NCBI GenBank assembly: GCA_947625755.1 | Contig: CANQPJ010000013.1 | Location: forward strand, 1 to 51,232 | Direction: 5' to 3' | From: an uncultured Lachnospiraceae bacterium | GTDB taxonomy: Bacteria; Bacillota; Clostridia; Lachnospirales; Lachnospiraceae | Length of the DNA stretch: 51,232 nt | Part shown: positions 16,623 to 24,234 of the stretch, piece after piece | Layout: every line of letters starts with the position of its first letter | Numbering within the stretch: the stretch's first letter is position 1 | Made by a program: the position numbers and the translations under genes | Notes under the pieces: model-generated | What the model saw: the letters and a program-made list of their open reading frames with translations, nothing else | What the model was told of the DNA's origin: nothing | Database searches by the model: none

Positions 16623-16641
16623 GAAACGAATCATTCTTTTC
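16623..16641. promoter_or_regulatory. Candidate Fur-family operator upstream of feoB
   Basis: GAAACGAATCATTCTTTTC is palindromic at 16 of 18 positions about a central C, with the AATNATT core typical of Fur/Zur/PerR boxes. It ends 21 bp before the feoB start. The first 14 bases recur exactly at 33933-33946 upstream of the Fur-family gene. Confidence 0.5.
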
Positions 16642-16668
16642 ATCCGTTTGACAAAGTATTTCTTCCCC

Positions 16669-16923
16669 TTATTTCTTAAAGGAGAACAATCCCTTCTTTT
16701 CGTATGGTTCACTGGACATGGAAACAAAAGTATATCCGGTATCTTCAACTGTCTTTTTAACATCAGCCTCATTGAGTTCTTCTTCACTGATGACAACAGA
16801 TTCTTTATCCGTATGGGAACTTGAAACTTTTTTTACCTTAAATTGATTTCTGATAGCATCATTCATATGTGATTCGCACATTCCACATGCCATTCCATCT
16901 ATTTTAATAACTGTTTTAACCAT
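16669..16923 (-). CDS. Heavy-metal-associated (HMA) domain protein
   Basis: 84 residues from the ATG at 16923, selected because GGGAGG lies eight bases upstream. The fold is the ferredoxin-like HMA domain of copper chaperones and P-type ATPases. The metal loop GMACGMCESH gives the CxxC pair (Cys13, Cys16). The C-terminal strand reads VKKTVEDTGYTFV, and a basic tail GLFSFKK ends the protein. It probably binds a soft metal ion (Cu, Zn, Cd) in the cytosol. Its place between trpB2 (33 bp) and feoAB (66 bp) suggests a role near iron uptake, as a small partner of FeoB or as a general metal buffer. That role is inference. Confidence 0.88.
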   Translation of the reverse strand: MVKTVIKIDGMACGMCESHMNDAIRNQFKVKKVSSSHTDKESVVISEEELNEADVKKTVEDTGYTFVSMSSEPYEKKGLFSFKK

Positions 16924-16956
16924 AACATTACCTCCCTGTTGGTTCGACAAATTATA

Positions 16957-18342
16957 TTACTGATTTAATCCCGGAATATTTGGTATTGTTGCAAAGCCTT
17001 TTTTCAACTCTTCATCGGTTGGAATATGGTCACTCATAACTCCATCATTGAATTTTTCATATGCGACCATATCAAAATATCCTGTTCCTGTCAGTCCGAA
17101 TACAATCGTTTTTTCTTCTCCGGTTTCTTTGCATTTCAATGCTTCATCCATAGCTACCTTGATGGCATGACTGCTCTCCGGTGCAGGAAGAATGCCCTCG
17201 ACTCTTGCAAATTTTGTGGCAGCTTCAAATACCTCTGTCTGTTCTACAGAAGTAGCTTCGATCAATCCGTCATGATACAGCTGTGATAAAATAGAACTCA
17301 TTCCATGATACCTCAAACCACCTGCATGGTTTGCTGATGGAATAAATCCATTTCCCAATGTATACATTTTTGCCAATGGACAAACGTTTCCTGTATCACA
17401 GAAGTCATATACGAACTTACCACGTGTGAAACTTGGGCAGGAAGCAGGTTCTACAGCAATAATTCTGTAATCCTGTTCTCCTCTTAACTTTTCGCCCATA
17501 AACGGTGAAATCAATCCTCCGAGATTGGAACCGCCGCCGGCACATCCAATAATAATATCCGGCTTTATGCCATATTTTTCCAATGCGGTCTTTGTCTCTA
17601 ATCCGATAACGGTCTGATGAAGCAGTACCTGTGACAATACCGAACCTAACACATATCTGTAACCTTCCTGTGTGGTAGCCGCTTCAACTGCTTCAGAGAT
17701 TGCACAGCCTAAACTTCCGGTTGTCCCCGGAAATTCCTTTAAAATCTTTCTTCCGACTTCTGTTTTGTTAGATGGAGAAGGAGTAACCGTTCCACCATAG
17801 GTACGCATAACCTCACGCCGGAATGGCTTCTGCTCATAAGATACCTTTACCATGTATACCTGACAATCCAAATCAAAGAAAGCACATGCCATAGATAAAG
17901 CTGTTCCCCACTGACCTGCTCCTGTTTCTGTGGTAACACCTTTTAATCCCTGTTTCTTTGCATAGTATGCCTGCGCAATCGCCGAATTTAGTTTGTGGCT
18001 TCCGGAAGTATTGTTTCCTTCAAATTTGTAGTAAATTTTTGCCGGTGTGTCCAATGCTTCTTCCAAAAAATATGCACGTACCAATGGTGAAGGTCTGTAC
18101 ATTTTATAAAAATCAAGTATCTCCTTTGGAATATCAAAATATGGTGTTGTGTCATCAAGCTCCTGTTTTACCAGTTCATCACAAAAAACAGGTCTTAAAT
18201 CCTCAAATTGCATTGGCTCCAATGTTGCAGGATTTAACAATGGCGCCGGTTTATTTTTCATATCAGCACGCACATTGTACCACTGTTTTGGTAATTCCTT
18301 TTCCTCCAAATAAATTTTATATGGAATCTTTTTTTCTGCCAT
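16957..18342 (-). CDS. trpB: TrpB2-type tryptophan synthase beta chain-like PLP enzyme
   Basis: 461 residues, longer than TrpB1 (about 400) and typical of TrpB2. The N-terminal extension (YKIYLEEKELPKQWYNVRADM...PAPLLNPAT) is the TrpB2 mark. PLP lysine is in GSHKLNSA (about residue 115), TETGAGQWG follows, and the phosphate loop is GCAGGGSNLGG. TrpB2 enzymes condense indole with serine without needing TrpA, and are thought to salvage free indole, which fits a gut anaerobe. No other trp gene is near, supporting stand-alone action. AAGGAGG lies ten bases before the ATG. The gene leads the trpB2 - HMA - feoAB direction. Confidence 0.93.
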   Translation of the reverse strand: MAEKKIPYKIYLEEKELPKQWYNVRADMKNKPAPLLNPATLEPMQFEDLRPVFCDELVKQELDDTTPYFDIPKEILDFYKMYRPSPLVRAYFLEEALDTPAKIYYKFEGNNTSGSHKLNSAIAQAYYAKKQGLKGVTTETGAGQWGTALSMACAFFDLDCQVYMVKVSYEQKPFRREVMRTYGGTVTPSPSNKTEVGRKILKEFPGTTGSLGCAISEAVEAATTQEGYRYVLGSVLSQVLLHQTVIGLETKTALEKYGIKPDIIIGCAGGGSNLGGLISPFMGEKLRGEQDYRIIAVEPASCPSFTRGKFVYDFCDTGNVCPLAKMYTLGNGFIPSANHAGGLRYHGMSSILSQLYHDGLIEATSVEQTEVFEAATKFARVEGILPAPESSHAIKVAMDEALKCKETGEEKTIVFGLTGTGYFDMVAYEKFNDGVMSDHIPTDEELKKGFATIPNIPGLNQ

Positions 18343-18381
18343 AAATATATATCCTCCTTATATTTTATTGTAACCACTTTT

Positions 18382-18410
18382 ATTATAATATCACATTTTT
18401 ACTTTCAGAA
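18382..18410 (-). promoter_or_regulatory. Probable trpB2 promoter
   Basis: TATAAT on the minus strand with a poor -35 (TTCTGA) 17 bp upstream, about 40 bp before the trpB2 start. Only the -10 is convincing. Confidence 0.4.
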
Positions 18411-18496
18411 AAAGGGACAATACCTCCGAGGAAATTTTTAAGACTTTTTTCTTGCACTTTTTCATATACTTTTACAAAACATCTTTCGGAGAATTT

Positions 18497-19291
18497 ATGC
18501 CAAAATGTAATTCGGAACAAACCACCCTGATAAAGAGAAGCATCCTCTGGCTGATAGTTCTTCTTGGCGTAGTAGGGTTGACATATTATTACGAAGAAAA
18601 CCTCTTTAAAGACGGATGGGAATCCATTACAACTTCATCTTCCCCAAAAGAACCTGCCATATATTCTGTTCAGACTGACAAGCCCCAAGTGGCATTAAGC
18701 TTTGATGTTGACCGGGGTGATAAGGACACAAAGAAAATATTAAACATACTAAAAAAATATAAACTGCATGCTTCTTTTTTTATGACCGGAAATTGGATAG
18801 ACAATTATCCTGATGATGTAAAAGCCATGCAAAAAGACGGACACGACCTTGGTAACCACAGCGAAAATCACAAGCATATGTCGCAGCTTAGCACCGCTGA
18901 AATATATAATGAACTAAATAGGGTTACGGAAAAAGTAAAGAAGCTGACCAATACAACGATGTGTTTATTCCGCCCGCCTTACGGAGACTATGATAATGAA
19001 CTGATTAAGCAGGCAAAAAACTGTAATTACTTTACAATACAGGGAAATGTAGATAGCCTTGACTGGAAAGACTATGGAGCAGACTCTATTGCCAATACAG
19101 TTTTAAACCATAAAAACTTAAAAAACGGTTCCATTATTCTGTTACATAATGGAGCAAAATACACAGCAGAAGCGCTTCCTAAAATCATTGAAGGATTACA
19201 GAAAAAAGGATATGAAATCGTTCCCATATCCAAACTAATATATAAAAAAAATTACCATATGGAAGATGATGGCAGACAGGTAAAAAATTAG
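18497..19291 (+). CDS. Membrane-anchored polysaccharide deacetylase (NodB/PdaB-like)
   Basis: About 264 residues from the ATG at 18497 (CGGAG seven bases upstream; an upstream in-frame ATG lacks a ribosome site). A single membrane anchor (ILWLIVLLGVVGLTYYY) precedes an extracytoplasmic NodB domain. Motif 1 is LSFDVDRGD, the PdaB-like form rather than TFDDGP; motif 2 HSENH gives the two metal His (about 122 and 126); motif 3 is RPPYGDYD; motif 4 LDWKDYG; motif 5 ILLHNGA. It should remove acetyl groups from peptidoglycan or another glycan outside the cell. PdaB-type enzymes act in spores, but most of these are general. It is followed by an independent promoter. Confidence 0.9.
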   Translation: MPKCNSEQTTLIKRSILWLIVLLGVVGLTYYYEENLFKDGWESITTSSSPKEPAIYSVQTDKPQVALSFDVDRGDKDTKKILNILKKYKLHASFFMTGNWIDNYPDDVKAMQKDGHDLGNHSENHKHMSQLSTAEIYNELNRVTEKVKKLTNTTMCLFRPPYGDYDNELIKQAKNCNYFTIQGNVDSLDWKDYGADSIANTVLNHKNLKNGSIILLHNGAKYTAEALPKIIEGLQKKGYEIVPISKLIYKKNYHMEDDGRQVKN

Positions 19292-19313
19292 CAAATTTAT
19301 ATTGCAATTTATT

Positions 19314-19342
19314 TTTACAATCCCTCGTTTCATAGATATAAT
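19314..19342 (+). promoter_or_regulatory. Promoter for the secreted protein gene at 19383
   Basis: TTTACA (19314-19319), a 17-bp spacer and TATAAT (19337-19342), 40 bp before the start codon. Confidence 0.7.
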
Positions 19343-19382
19343 AGATATAACAAAAAACTTTTTTTGAAAAGGAGAATGTCTG

Positions 19383-20471
19383 ATGAAACGATTTATTGTT
19401 CAAAAAATTACAACATTTATGTTGGCAGCAGCTCTTATATTGGGATGCTGCACTGCTGCCCCTGTTACAGCAAACGCTGCCGGCAAAAGCTCCAGCATAG
19501 CAAAAAGCGGTCTGACACTGCGCAAAAAAAGTGTGAAAATCGGAAACTATAAAATTTATATCGGGAAAAAAGCCGGTCGGAGAAAATACCCGATTTATAA
19601 GAAAAACCTAAAGACAAAAAAGAAGGTTTTTGCCGGATATAGCGTAGAAAAAAATTATTACACATACAAAAAGAATATCCTGGTTTTTACCAATAACGGA
19701 TATTTATATAAGACAAAACTGACACAGAAGAAGCGTGCCAGAATGAAAAATTTTAAGAAAAATTCCTATATGGTATCTATTTATTCCAAAAAATATATGA
19801 TTACGCAAAAAGGGTCAACCTTGAGCAAACTCAATGTATCAACCGGAAAATCAGAAGTTCTTACAACAAAAGGTCCTTCGGTACAACGCATTTTTACTCT
19901 GGACGGTGATACGCTTTACTACGCAAAGCATAATGTATCAAAGAAAATAGATGCAATATATTCTTTGAACATCAAAAACAAAACCTTACATTCGGTCAAC
20001 CTCCCATTGGGATACATTTTGGAAACAAAGAATCTGATTCCTTACAAAAATTCCATATATTTTACGGTAAATGTATGCAAGGTTTTAGAAGATACGCTTA
20101 CAACCGGAGGGTTTGGCATGACTAACGACATGCGGATTATGAAATATTCTGCGGCGGCGGGATTATCGGAGTATCTGGCAAATAGTTCCGTAATAAATTT
20201 TTCCGGTAATTATCTATACTATTATACCGGTCGTGAAGGCATGACAGATCCTTATCCTGTAATTCATCAGTACAATACACTGACCAAAGAAGATAAAAAA
20301 ATTGTGGATACCAAAAACATGACTCTGTACGCAGACCTGATATTGAAGGTACAAAAAAATGGCAGCGTGCTGACAATTTACACCTGTAATTCAGAATCAT
20401 ACAATAAAACTGCTGTATACACAATTAATGAAGATGGAACCAACCTTTGCCTGAAAGAACATAAAAACTAG
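19383..20471 (+). CDS. Secreted basic protein of unknown function (beta-propeller-like)
   Basis: 362 residues. A signal peptide (ITTFMLAAALILGCCTAAPVTANA) is cleaved probably after TANA. The mature part is very Lys-rich at first (KKKSVKIGNYKIYIGKKAGRRKY) and then has recurring short strands with Tyr and Asn: DGDTLYYAKH, YKNSIYFTV, FSGNYLYYYTG. These resemble the repeats of DUF5050-like or WD/PQQ-type propellers, common in secreted Lachnospiraceae proteins. No catalytic motif is evident. It probably binds a surface or secreted ligand, but I cannot name a function. GGAG precedes the ATG by eight bases, and the gene has its own promoter. Confidence 0.75.
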   Translation: MKRFIVQKITTFMLAAALILGCCTAAPVTANAAGKSSSIAKSGLTLRKKSVKIGNYKIYIGKKAGRRKYPIYKKNLKTKKKVFAGYSVEKNYYTYKKNILVFTNNGYLYKTKLTQKKRARMKNFKKNSYMVSIYSKKYMITQKGSTLSKLNVSTGKSEVLTTKGPSVQRIFTLDGDTLYYAKHNVSKKIDAIYSLNIKNKTLHSVNLPLGYILETKNLIPYKNSIYFTVNVCKVLEDTLTTGGFGMTNDMRIMKYSAAAGLSEYLANSSVINFSGNYLYYYTGREGMTDPYPVIHQYNTLTKEDKKIVDTKNMTLYADLILKVQKNGSVLTIYTCNSESYNKTAVYTINEDGTNLCLKEHKN

Positions 20472-20560
20472 TTTTTGAAGTTTTTTCTTTTGTATATCCG
20501 ATAATAATTAAAAAATTGTGTTATAATAGGATTAATTCTTGCAAAGGATTGGAGGAAAAT

Positions 20561-21409
20561 ATGAAAACAGGACTGGTATTAGAAGGAGGCGCCATGCGTG
20601 GAATGTACACCGCTGGTGTACTTGATATATTGATGGAAAATAATATTACCGTAGATGGTACTATCGGAGTTTCTGCCGGCGCGACATTTGGCTGCAATTT
20701 TAAATCCCGGCAAATTGGTCGCTCCATCCGCTATAACATGAAATATTCCCGTGACCCAAGATATGTTGGGCTGCGCTCACTGATTAAAACAGGAGATTTG
20801 TATGGTGCAGATTTTTGTTATAAAGAGATACCCAATAAATTAGATATATTTGATGTAGAAACATATAAAAATAATCCGATGGATTTTTACGTGGTTACTA
20901 CAGATGTAAACACGGGAAAACCAATATACCACTCCTGTCCCAATGGCGACAGCAAAGATATTGAATGGTACCGTGCTTCAGCCTCCATGCCATTTGTATC
21001 ACGTATTGTAACAATAGATGGCAGAGAAATGCTGGATGGGGGAATTGCCGATTCTATCCCTATTCACAAATTTAGAGAAATGGGATATGAAAAGAATATT
21101 GTTATTCTGACACAGCACAATGGCTACAGAAAAAAGAAAAACAGTATGCTTCCTCTTATCAAATTAAAAATGGGAAAGAAATATCCAAACCTAGTCCACG
21201 ATTTGGCAGTACGCCATGAAGTCTACAATCAGACATTAGACGACCTAAAGAAACTGGAATCCCGTGGTGAAGTTTATATTATTCAGCCAAAAAATCCCAT
21301 TACAATTCACCGGACGGAACGCAATCCGGAAAAATTAAAGAACTTATATGACACCGGACGCAAAGAAGGTTTGGAACATCTTGAAAATATTAAAAAATTT
21401 CTTGGATAA
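20561..21409 (+). CDS. Patatin-like phospholipase family protein
   Basis: About 282 residues from the ATG at 20561, five bases after GGAGG. The patatin Ser-Asp dyad is intact: oxyanion-hole GGAMRGMYTAG, nucleophile elbow GVSAG (Ser about 38) and DGGIADSIP (Asp about 159). These cytosolic acyl hydrolases, related to RssA/YjjU, cleave lipids or lysophospholipids; the substrate is unknown. The rest of the protein has conserved YRASASMPF before the DGG motif, usual in bacterial members. A TATAAT at 20522-20527 lies upstream, but no good -35 was seen. It ends in a strong hairpin terminator and then repeat array 2. Confidence 0.92.
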   Translation: MKTGLVLEGGAMRGMYTAGVLDILMENNITVDGTIGVSAGATFGCNFKSRQIGRSIRYNMKYSRDPRYVGLRSLIKTGDLYGADFCYKEIPNKLDIFDVETYKNNPMDFYVVTTDVNTGKPIYHSCPNGDSKDIEWYRASASMPFVSRIVTIDGREMLDGGIADSIPIHKFREMGYEKNIVILTQHNGYRKKKNSMLPLIKLKMGKKYPNLVHDLAVRHEVYNQTLDDLKKLESRGEVYIIQPKNPITIHRTERNPEKLKNLYDTGRKEGLEHLENIKKFLG

Positions 21410-21446
21410 AAAGGGACTGTAAAAAAAGGAAGGTAAAAATGTTCTG

Positions 21447-21478
21447 TTCCCTGCCCTATCTCTGGGGCAGGGAATTTT
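21447..21478 (+). terminator. Terminator of the patatin gene
   Basis: TTCCCTGCCC (21447-21456) and GGGCAGGGAA (21465-21474) make a perfect 10-bp GC-rich stem with an 8-nt loop, followed by TTTTAT. Confidence 0.85.
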
Positions 21479-21489
21479 ATCTGTAAAAA

Positions 21490-21860
21490 GATATGTAATT
21501 TATTTTCTTCTATCATGAATTTTTAAAGATTTTACATGTATAATGGGCTGGGTTCGTGAAATATATATGTAATTTATTTTTACCCGGCATGCATTCTCAA
21601 AGTTTTTACATATATACTGAGCTAGATTCACAAAAAATATATGTAGTTCATTCTTATCTATCATGTATTTCTAAAAATTTTACATATATACTTGGCTGGG
21701 CTGTTAAAAAATATATGTAGTTTATTCTCTCCCGGCATGCATTCTCAAAGATTTTACATATATACTAGGCTAGTCTGACAAAATATATATGTAATCTATT
21801 CTCTCCCGGCATGCATTCCAAAAGTTTTTACATATATACTTGGCAGTTTGACAAAAATTT
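21490..21860. repeat. Tandem array of five 74-bp hairpin repeats (array 2)
   Basis: Left arms TATATGTAA/G start at 21490 (weaker, GATATGTAA), 21564, 21638, 21712 and 21786, exactly 74 bp apart. Right arms TTACATATA lie at 21532 (as TTACATGTA), 21606, 21680, 21754 and 21828. Loops alternate between a TATCATG type (units 1, 3) and a CCCGGCATGCATTCT type (units 2, 4, 5). Linkers share CTTGGCTGG...TGACAAAA. The last linker (TTGGCAGTTTGACAAAA) matches the end of array 1 (CTGACAGCTTGATAAAA), so both arrays end alike. It fills the gap between two convergent genes. No coding frame fits. Confidence 0.9.
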
Positions 21861-21865
21861 CCATG

Positions 21866-21891
21866 AAAAAAGGACTTTTTACAGTCCCTTT
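21866..21891 (-). terminator. Terminator of the flavin reductase - degV unit
   Basis: Minus-strand GGACT-GTAAAA-AGTCC followed by TTTTTT, 19 bp past the degV stop. Its 5' part is one arm of the 16-bp inverted repeat. Confidence 0.8.
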
Positions 21892-21909
21892 GCTACATCC
21901 ATAATTTTT

Positions 21910-22728
21910 TTATTTCCGTTCTATGGCAACTCCTGTGGTATTCGGTCCAACATGTGAAGAAATAATAAGATTGAGTTCCACACTGTCTTTGCAGGAAACT
22001 GCTTCCTTACACGTATTAAAAAGTTCCTCATTTCCTACATATATGGCACCGATGCGGGCGTTTTCTTTTTCTTTTACAATATCGCTGATACTCTTAAATG
22101 CCATCTTTTGTCCCCGAACCTTTTTGAAAGCTACAATTTTACCTTCGCGGATGGTCAGTATCACTTTAATGTTGAGGACATCTCCTATTTTCCCAACTGC
22201 CGGGGAAACACGTCCTCCCTGCACCAAATATTTAAATTCATCAACAATAAAATAAATGTCAATCTTATCTATTTTATTTCGTACAATCTCTGCGACTTCA
22301 GCCGCTGTTTTTCCCTCATCTGCTGCATCTACTGCATCTGCACATAAAAAGCCGGCTGCCATAGTCATATTCAAAGAATCAATAACCTCAATCGTTGCTT
22401 TCGGATACGCTTCCTTTAATTCCTGTCCTGTGGCATATATCGTGTTATATGTACCACTCATTCCTGAAGAACAGGCAACGCAGACAATATCTTTTCCTTC
22501 TTTTAAGACCTGTTCGAATTTCCTCCGCACGAAATCAGGATTGGCGCCCGCCGTATAGGCTCTGGTTGTCTTCAGCTTTTCAAAAAATGTTTTTCTGTCT
22601 AAAACTTTCTCATCACCGTACATTTCTTCCGGATTAAAATAATAATACTGTGGAAGCACCTGAACACGGTCTGCATACTGCTTTGGAACGTCTACATCTC
22701 CATCTGTAAAAATCACTATTTCTCTCAT
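21910..22728 (-). CDS. DegV family fatty-acid-binding protein
   Basis: About 272 residues from the ATG at 22728, ten bases after AGAGGAG; an upstream start would overlap the preceding gene. The DegV fold is marked by IVIFTDGDVDVP, TAGANPDFVRRKFEQVL, the lipid head-group loop CSSGMSGTYNT, VIDSLNMTMAAGF and a C-terminal SSHVGPNTTGVAI. Related FakB proteins bind a fatty acid and present it to the FakA kinase for phospholipid synthesis. No fakA is adjacent. It starts seven bases after the flavin reductase stop codon and shares its transcript and terminator. Confidence 0.92.
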   Translation of the reverse strand: MREIVIFTDGDVDVPKQYADRVQVLPQYYYFNPEEMYGDEKVLDRKTFFEKLKTTRAYTAGANPDFVRRKFEQVLKEGKDIVCVACSSGMSGTYNTIYATGQELKEAYPKATIEVIDSLNMTMAAGFLCADAVDAADEGKTAAEVAEIVRNKIDKIDIYFIVDEFKYLVQGGRVSPAVGKIGDVLNIKVILTIREGKIVAFKKVRGQKMAFKSISDIVKEKENARIGAIYVGNEELFNTCKEAVSCKDSVELNLIISSHVGPNTTGVAIERK

Positions 22729-22735
22729 CAATCTT

Positions 22736-23242
22736 CTACTCCTCTGCAATATATGTTGGTGCATTCTTTGGGCTTTTCCCTTTAATTACATTATGATAAT
22801 ATGCGTAGGTCATAGGAGTACGTCCACTTCCGTTAATATCTCCTTCGATTACCTCTCCCAGAAAAACCGTATGGGAAGAGGTTTCCATGGTATCAATTAC
22901 CCTGCATACAATATAGCCACAGGTGTCATTGAGAATTGGCATTCCATCTGACATCTTAAAATCCACATCCTGAAACTTATTCGTATCCTTTCCGGAAAAA
23001 AATCCAAATCTGCCAATCAGGGATGGTTCGGAATCTTCGGCTAAAATATTAACCACAAATTTTCCACACTCCCTGATACATTGATTTGTGTAATTGTCAT
23101 GGTTGATACTGATTGCCACCGTTGCCGGCGAAGATGTAATCTGCATTGCAGAATTTGCAGTACAGCCTGTTGCCCTTCCATCATCCATGGTAGAAACGAC
23201 ATATACTCCGTAAGATAAATTTCGAAATACTTTGTTGTTCAT
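22736..23242 (-). CDS. Flavin reductase-domain protein lacking a rubredoxin tail
   Basis: 168 residues of the FMN-binding split-barrel flavin reductase family. It begins FRNLSYGVYVVSTMDDGRATGCTANSAMQIT, the usual flavin site start, then AISINHDNYTNQCI and a central GRFGFFSGKD. The C-terminal KGKSPKNAPTYIAEE is the linker that, in clostridial high-molecular-weight rubredoxins, leads into a CxxC rubredoxin domain. Here the protein stops at that point. It presumably passes electrons from NAD(P)H or a protein partner through FMN, in oxygen or NO defence. GAAAGGAG precedes the ATG. It is followed at once by degV. Confidence 0.88.
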   Translation of the reverse strand: MNNKVFRNLSYGVYVVSTMDDGRATGCTANSAMQITSSPATVAISINHDNYTNQCIRECGKFVVNILAEDSEPSLIGRFGFFSGKDTNKFQDVDFKMSDGMPILNDTCGYIVCRVIDTMETSSHTVFLGEVIEGDINGSGRTPMTYAYYHNVIKGKSPKNAPTYIAEE

Positions 23243-23294
23243 AATAATCTCCTTTCAGCCTCGTATTGTCCAACATTTTATGGAATTTCTAATT

Positions 23295-24230
23295 CTAATA
23301 ATAAATCATTTCGTATTTGCCTTTCGGCGGATTATTTTTAAAATAAGTATCAACGCCAGAACCTTCTTTACAGTAAATCTTTACTCCTTCAAGTCCCTCT
23401 TCCGTGTCTAAAATTCCTTCTTTCATATTCATAACATTCTCCGGAAAATGAATTTCCTGTATCTGACTGTCTCCAAATGCCCACTTTTCTATTTCACTGA
23501 CTCCATTCTCAATATATACAATTCTGACCTCGGAAAATGAGAAGGCGCCACTATCAATTTTCTTAACATTAGACGGAATAGTTACTCTCTTTGTATTTAA
23601 TGCCCTGTCATAATCAGCAGAAAAAGCATTTTCCGCAATACCTGTCACGGACTCCGGAATCGTTACTTCCTGCTGGTTGCCATTGTAAGCCAATAATATT
23701 CCCTCTTCGTCTATTGCAAATCCACTCTCATCAAACATTCCTGTTTTTTCATAATAGGCATTGGTCTGACAATTATAATCCAGTTGGTCTGCCGCGTCTT
23801 CTTCCTCTCGAAAATAATAAATTTTATTTCCTTCCTCATCAATAATATAAAAATATTTTTTCAAATCATATTGGTCCGTACTATCATCAATAATGTCTTC
23901 TAATTCCTTCTCCTCATCTATGTAGCGCATGGAATATCGCCTGCTTCCCAGCTTCAATGCATGATTTCCCACTTCATACTGACCTTTTCTGAATTGTTCT
24001 CCATACATATCTCTTTCATCAAAGCCGGCATCATCAAAGCGGACAACATATAATTCATCCAAATCCACTTTATACCATGTACCTTCCAAAGAGATATTTT
24101 TATACTCACCTTTGTCTGTAAAAGCATCTCTATGCCTGCATTTTACAAATAAAAACATTGTTAAAACCAATATTAGAATAATTCCATCTATAATTAATAT
24201 TTTTTTTGACTTTACTATTGTGTCTTTCAT
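23295..24230 (-). CDS. Membrane-anchored BspA-like leucine-rich repeat protein
   Basis: 311 residues. An N-terminal signal anchor (ILIIDGIILILVLTMFLFV) is followed by an acidic domain of unknown fold (to about residue 190). The C-terminal part holds three or four BspA/Treponema-type leucine-rich repeats: VTIPESVTGIAENAFS, VTIPSNVKKIDSGAFS, VYIENGVSEIEKWAF and IHFPENVMNMKEGI. Such repeats serve adhesion or protein binding at the cell surface. It begins four bases after the metallophosphoesterase stop codon, so the two are one transcript. The ribosome site is weak (AGAAG), which suggests translational coupling. Confidence 0.85.
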   Translation of the reverse strand: MKDTIVKSKKILIIDGIILILVLTMFLFVKCRHRDAFTDKGEYKNISLEGTWYKVDLDELYVVRFDDAGFDERDMYGEQFRKGQYEVGNHALKLGSRRYSMRYIDEEKELEDIIDDSTDQYDLKKYFYIIDEEGNKIYYFREEEDAADQLDYNCQTNAYYEKTGMFDESGFAIDEEGILLAYNGNQQEVTIPESVTGIAENAFSADYDRALNTKRVTIPSNVKKIDSGAFSFSEVRIVYIENGVSEIEKWAFGDSQIQEIHFPENVMNMKEGILDTEEGLEGVKIYCKEGSGVDTYFKNNPPKGKYEMIYY

Positions 24231-24234
24231 CGTA

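Larger units (their letters stand above)
21410..21891. repeat. 16-bp inverted repeat bracketing array 2
   Basis: AAAGGGACTGTAAAAA at 21410-21425 is the exact reverse complement of TTTTTACAGTCCCTTT at 21876-21891. The two arms bracket about 450 bp holding the patatin terminator and repeat array 2. The right arm is also part of the degV terminator, so the symmetry may come from a duplicated terminator half or from an invertible or inserted segment. Confidence 0.7.

Noticed and set aside
21490-21860. CRISPR-like array
   Set aside because: The period is 74 bp, the conserved parts are short inverted arms, the 'spacers' are related to each other rather than unique, and no cas gene is present.
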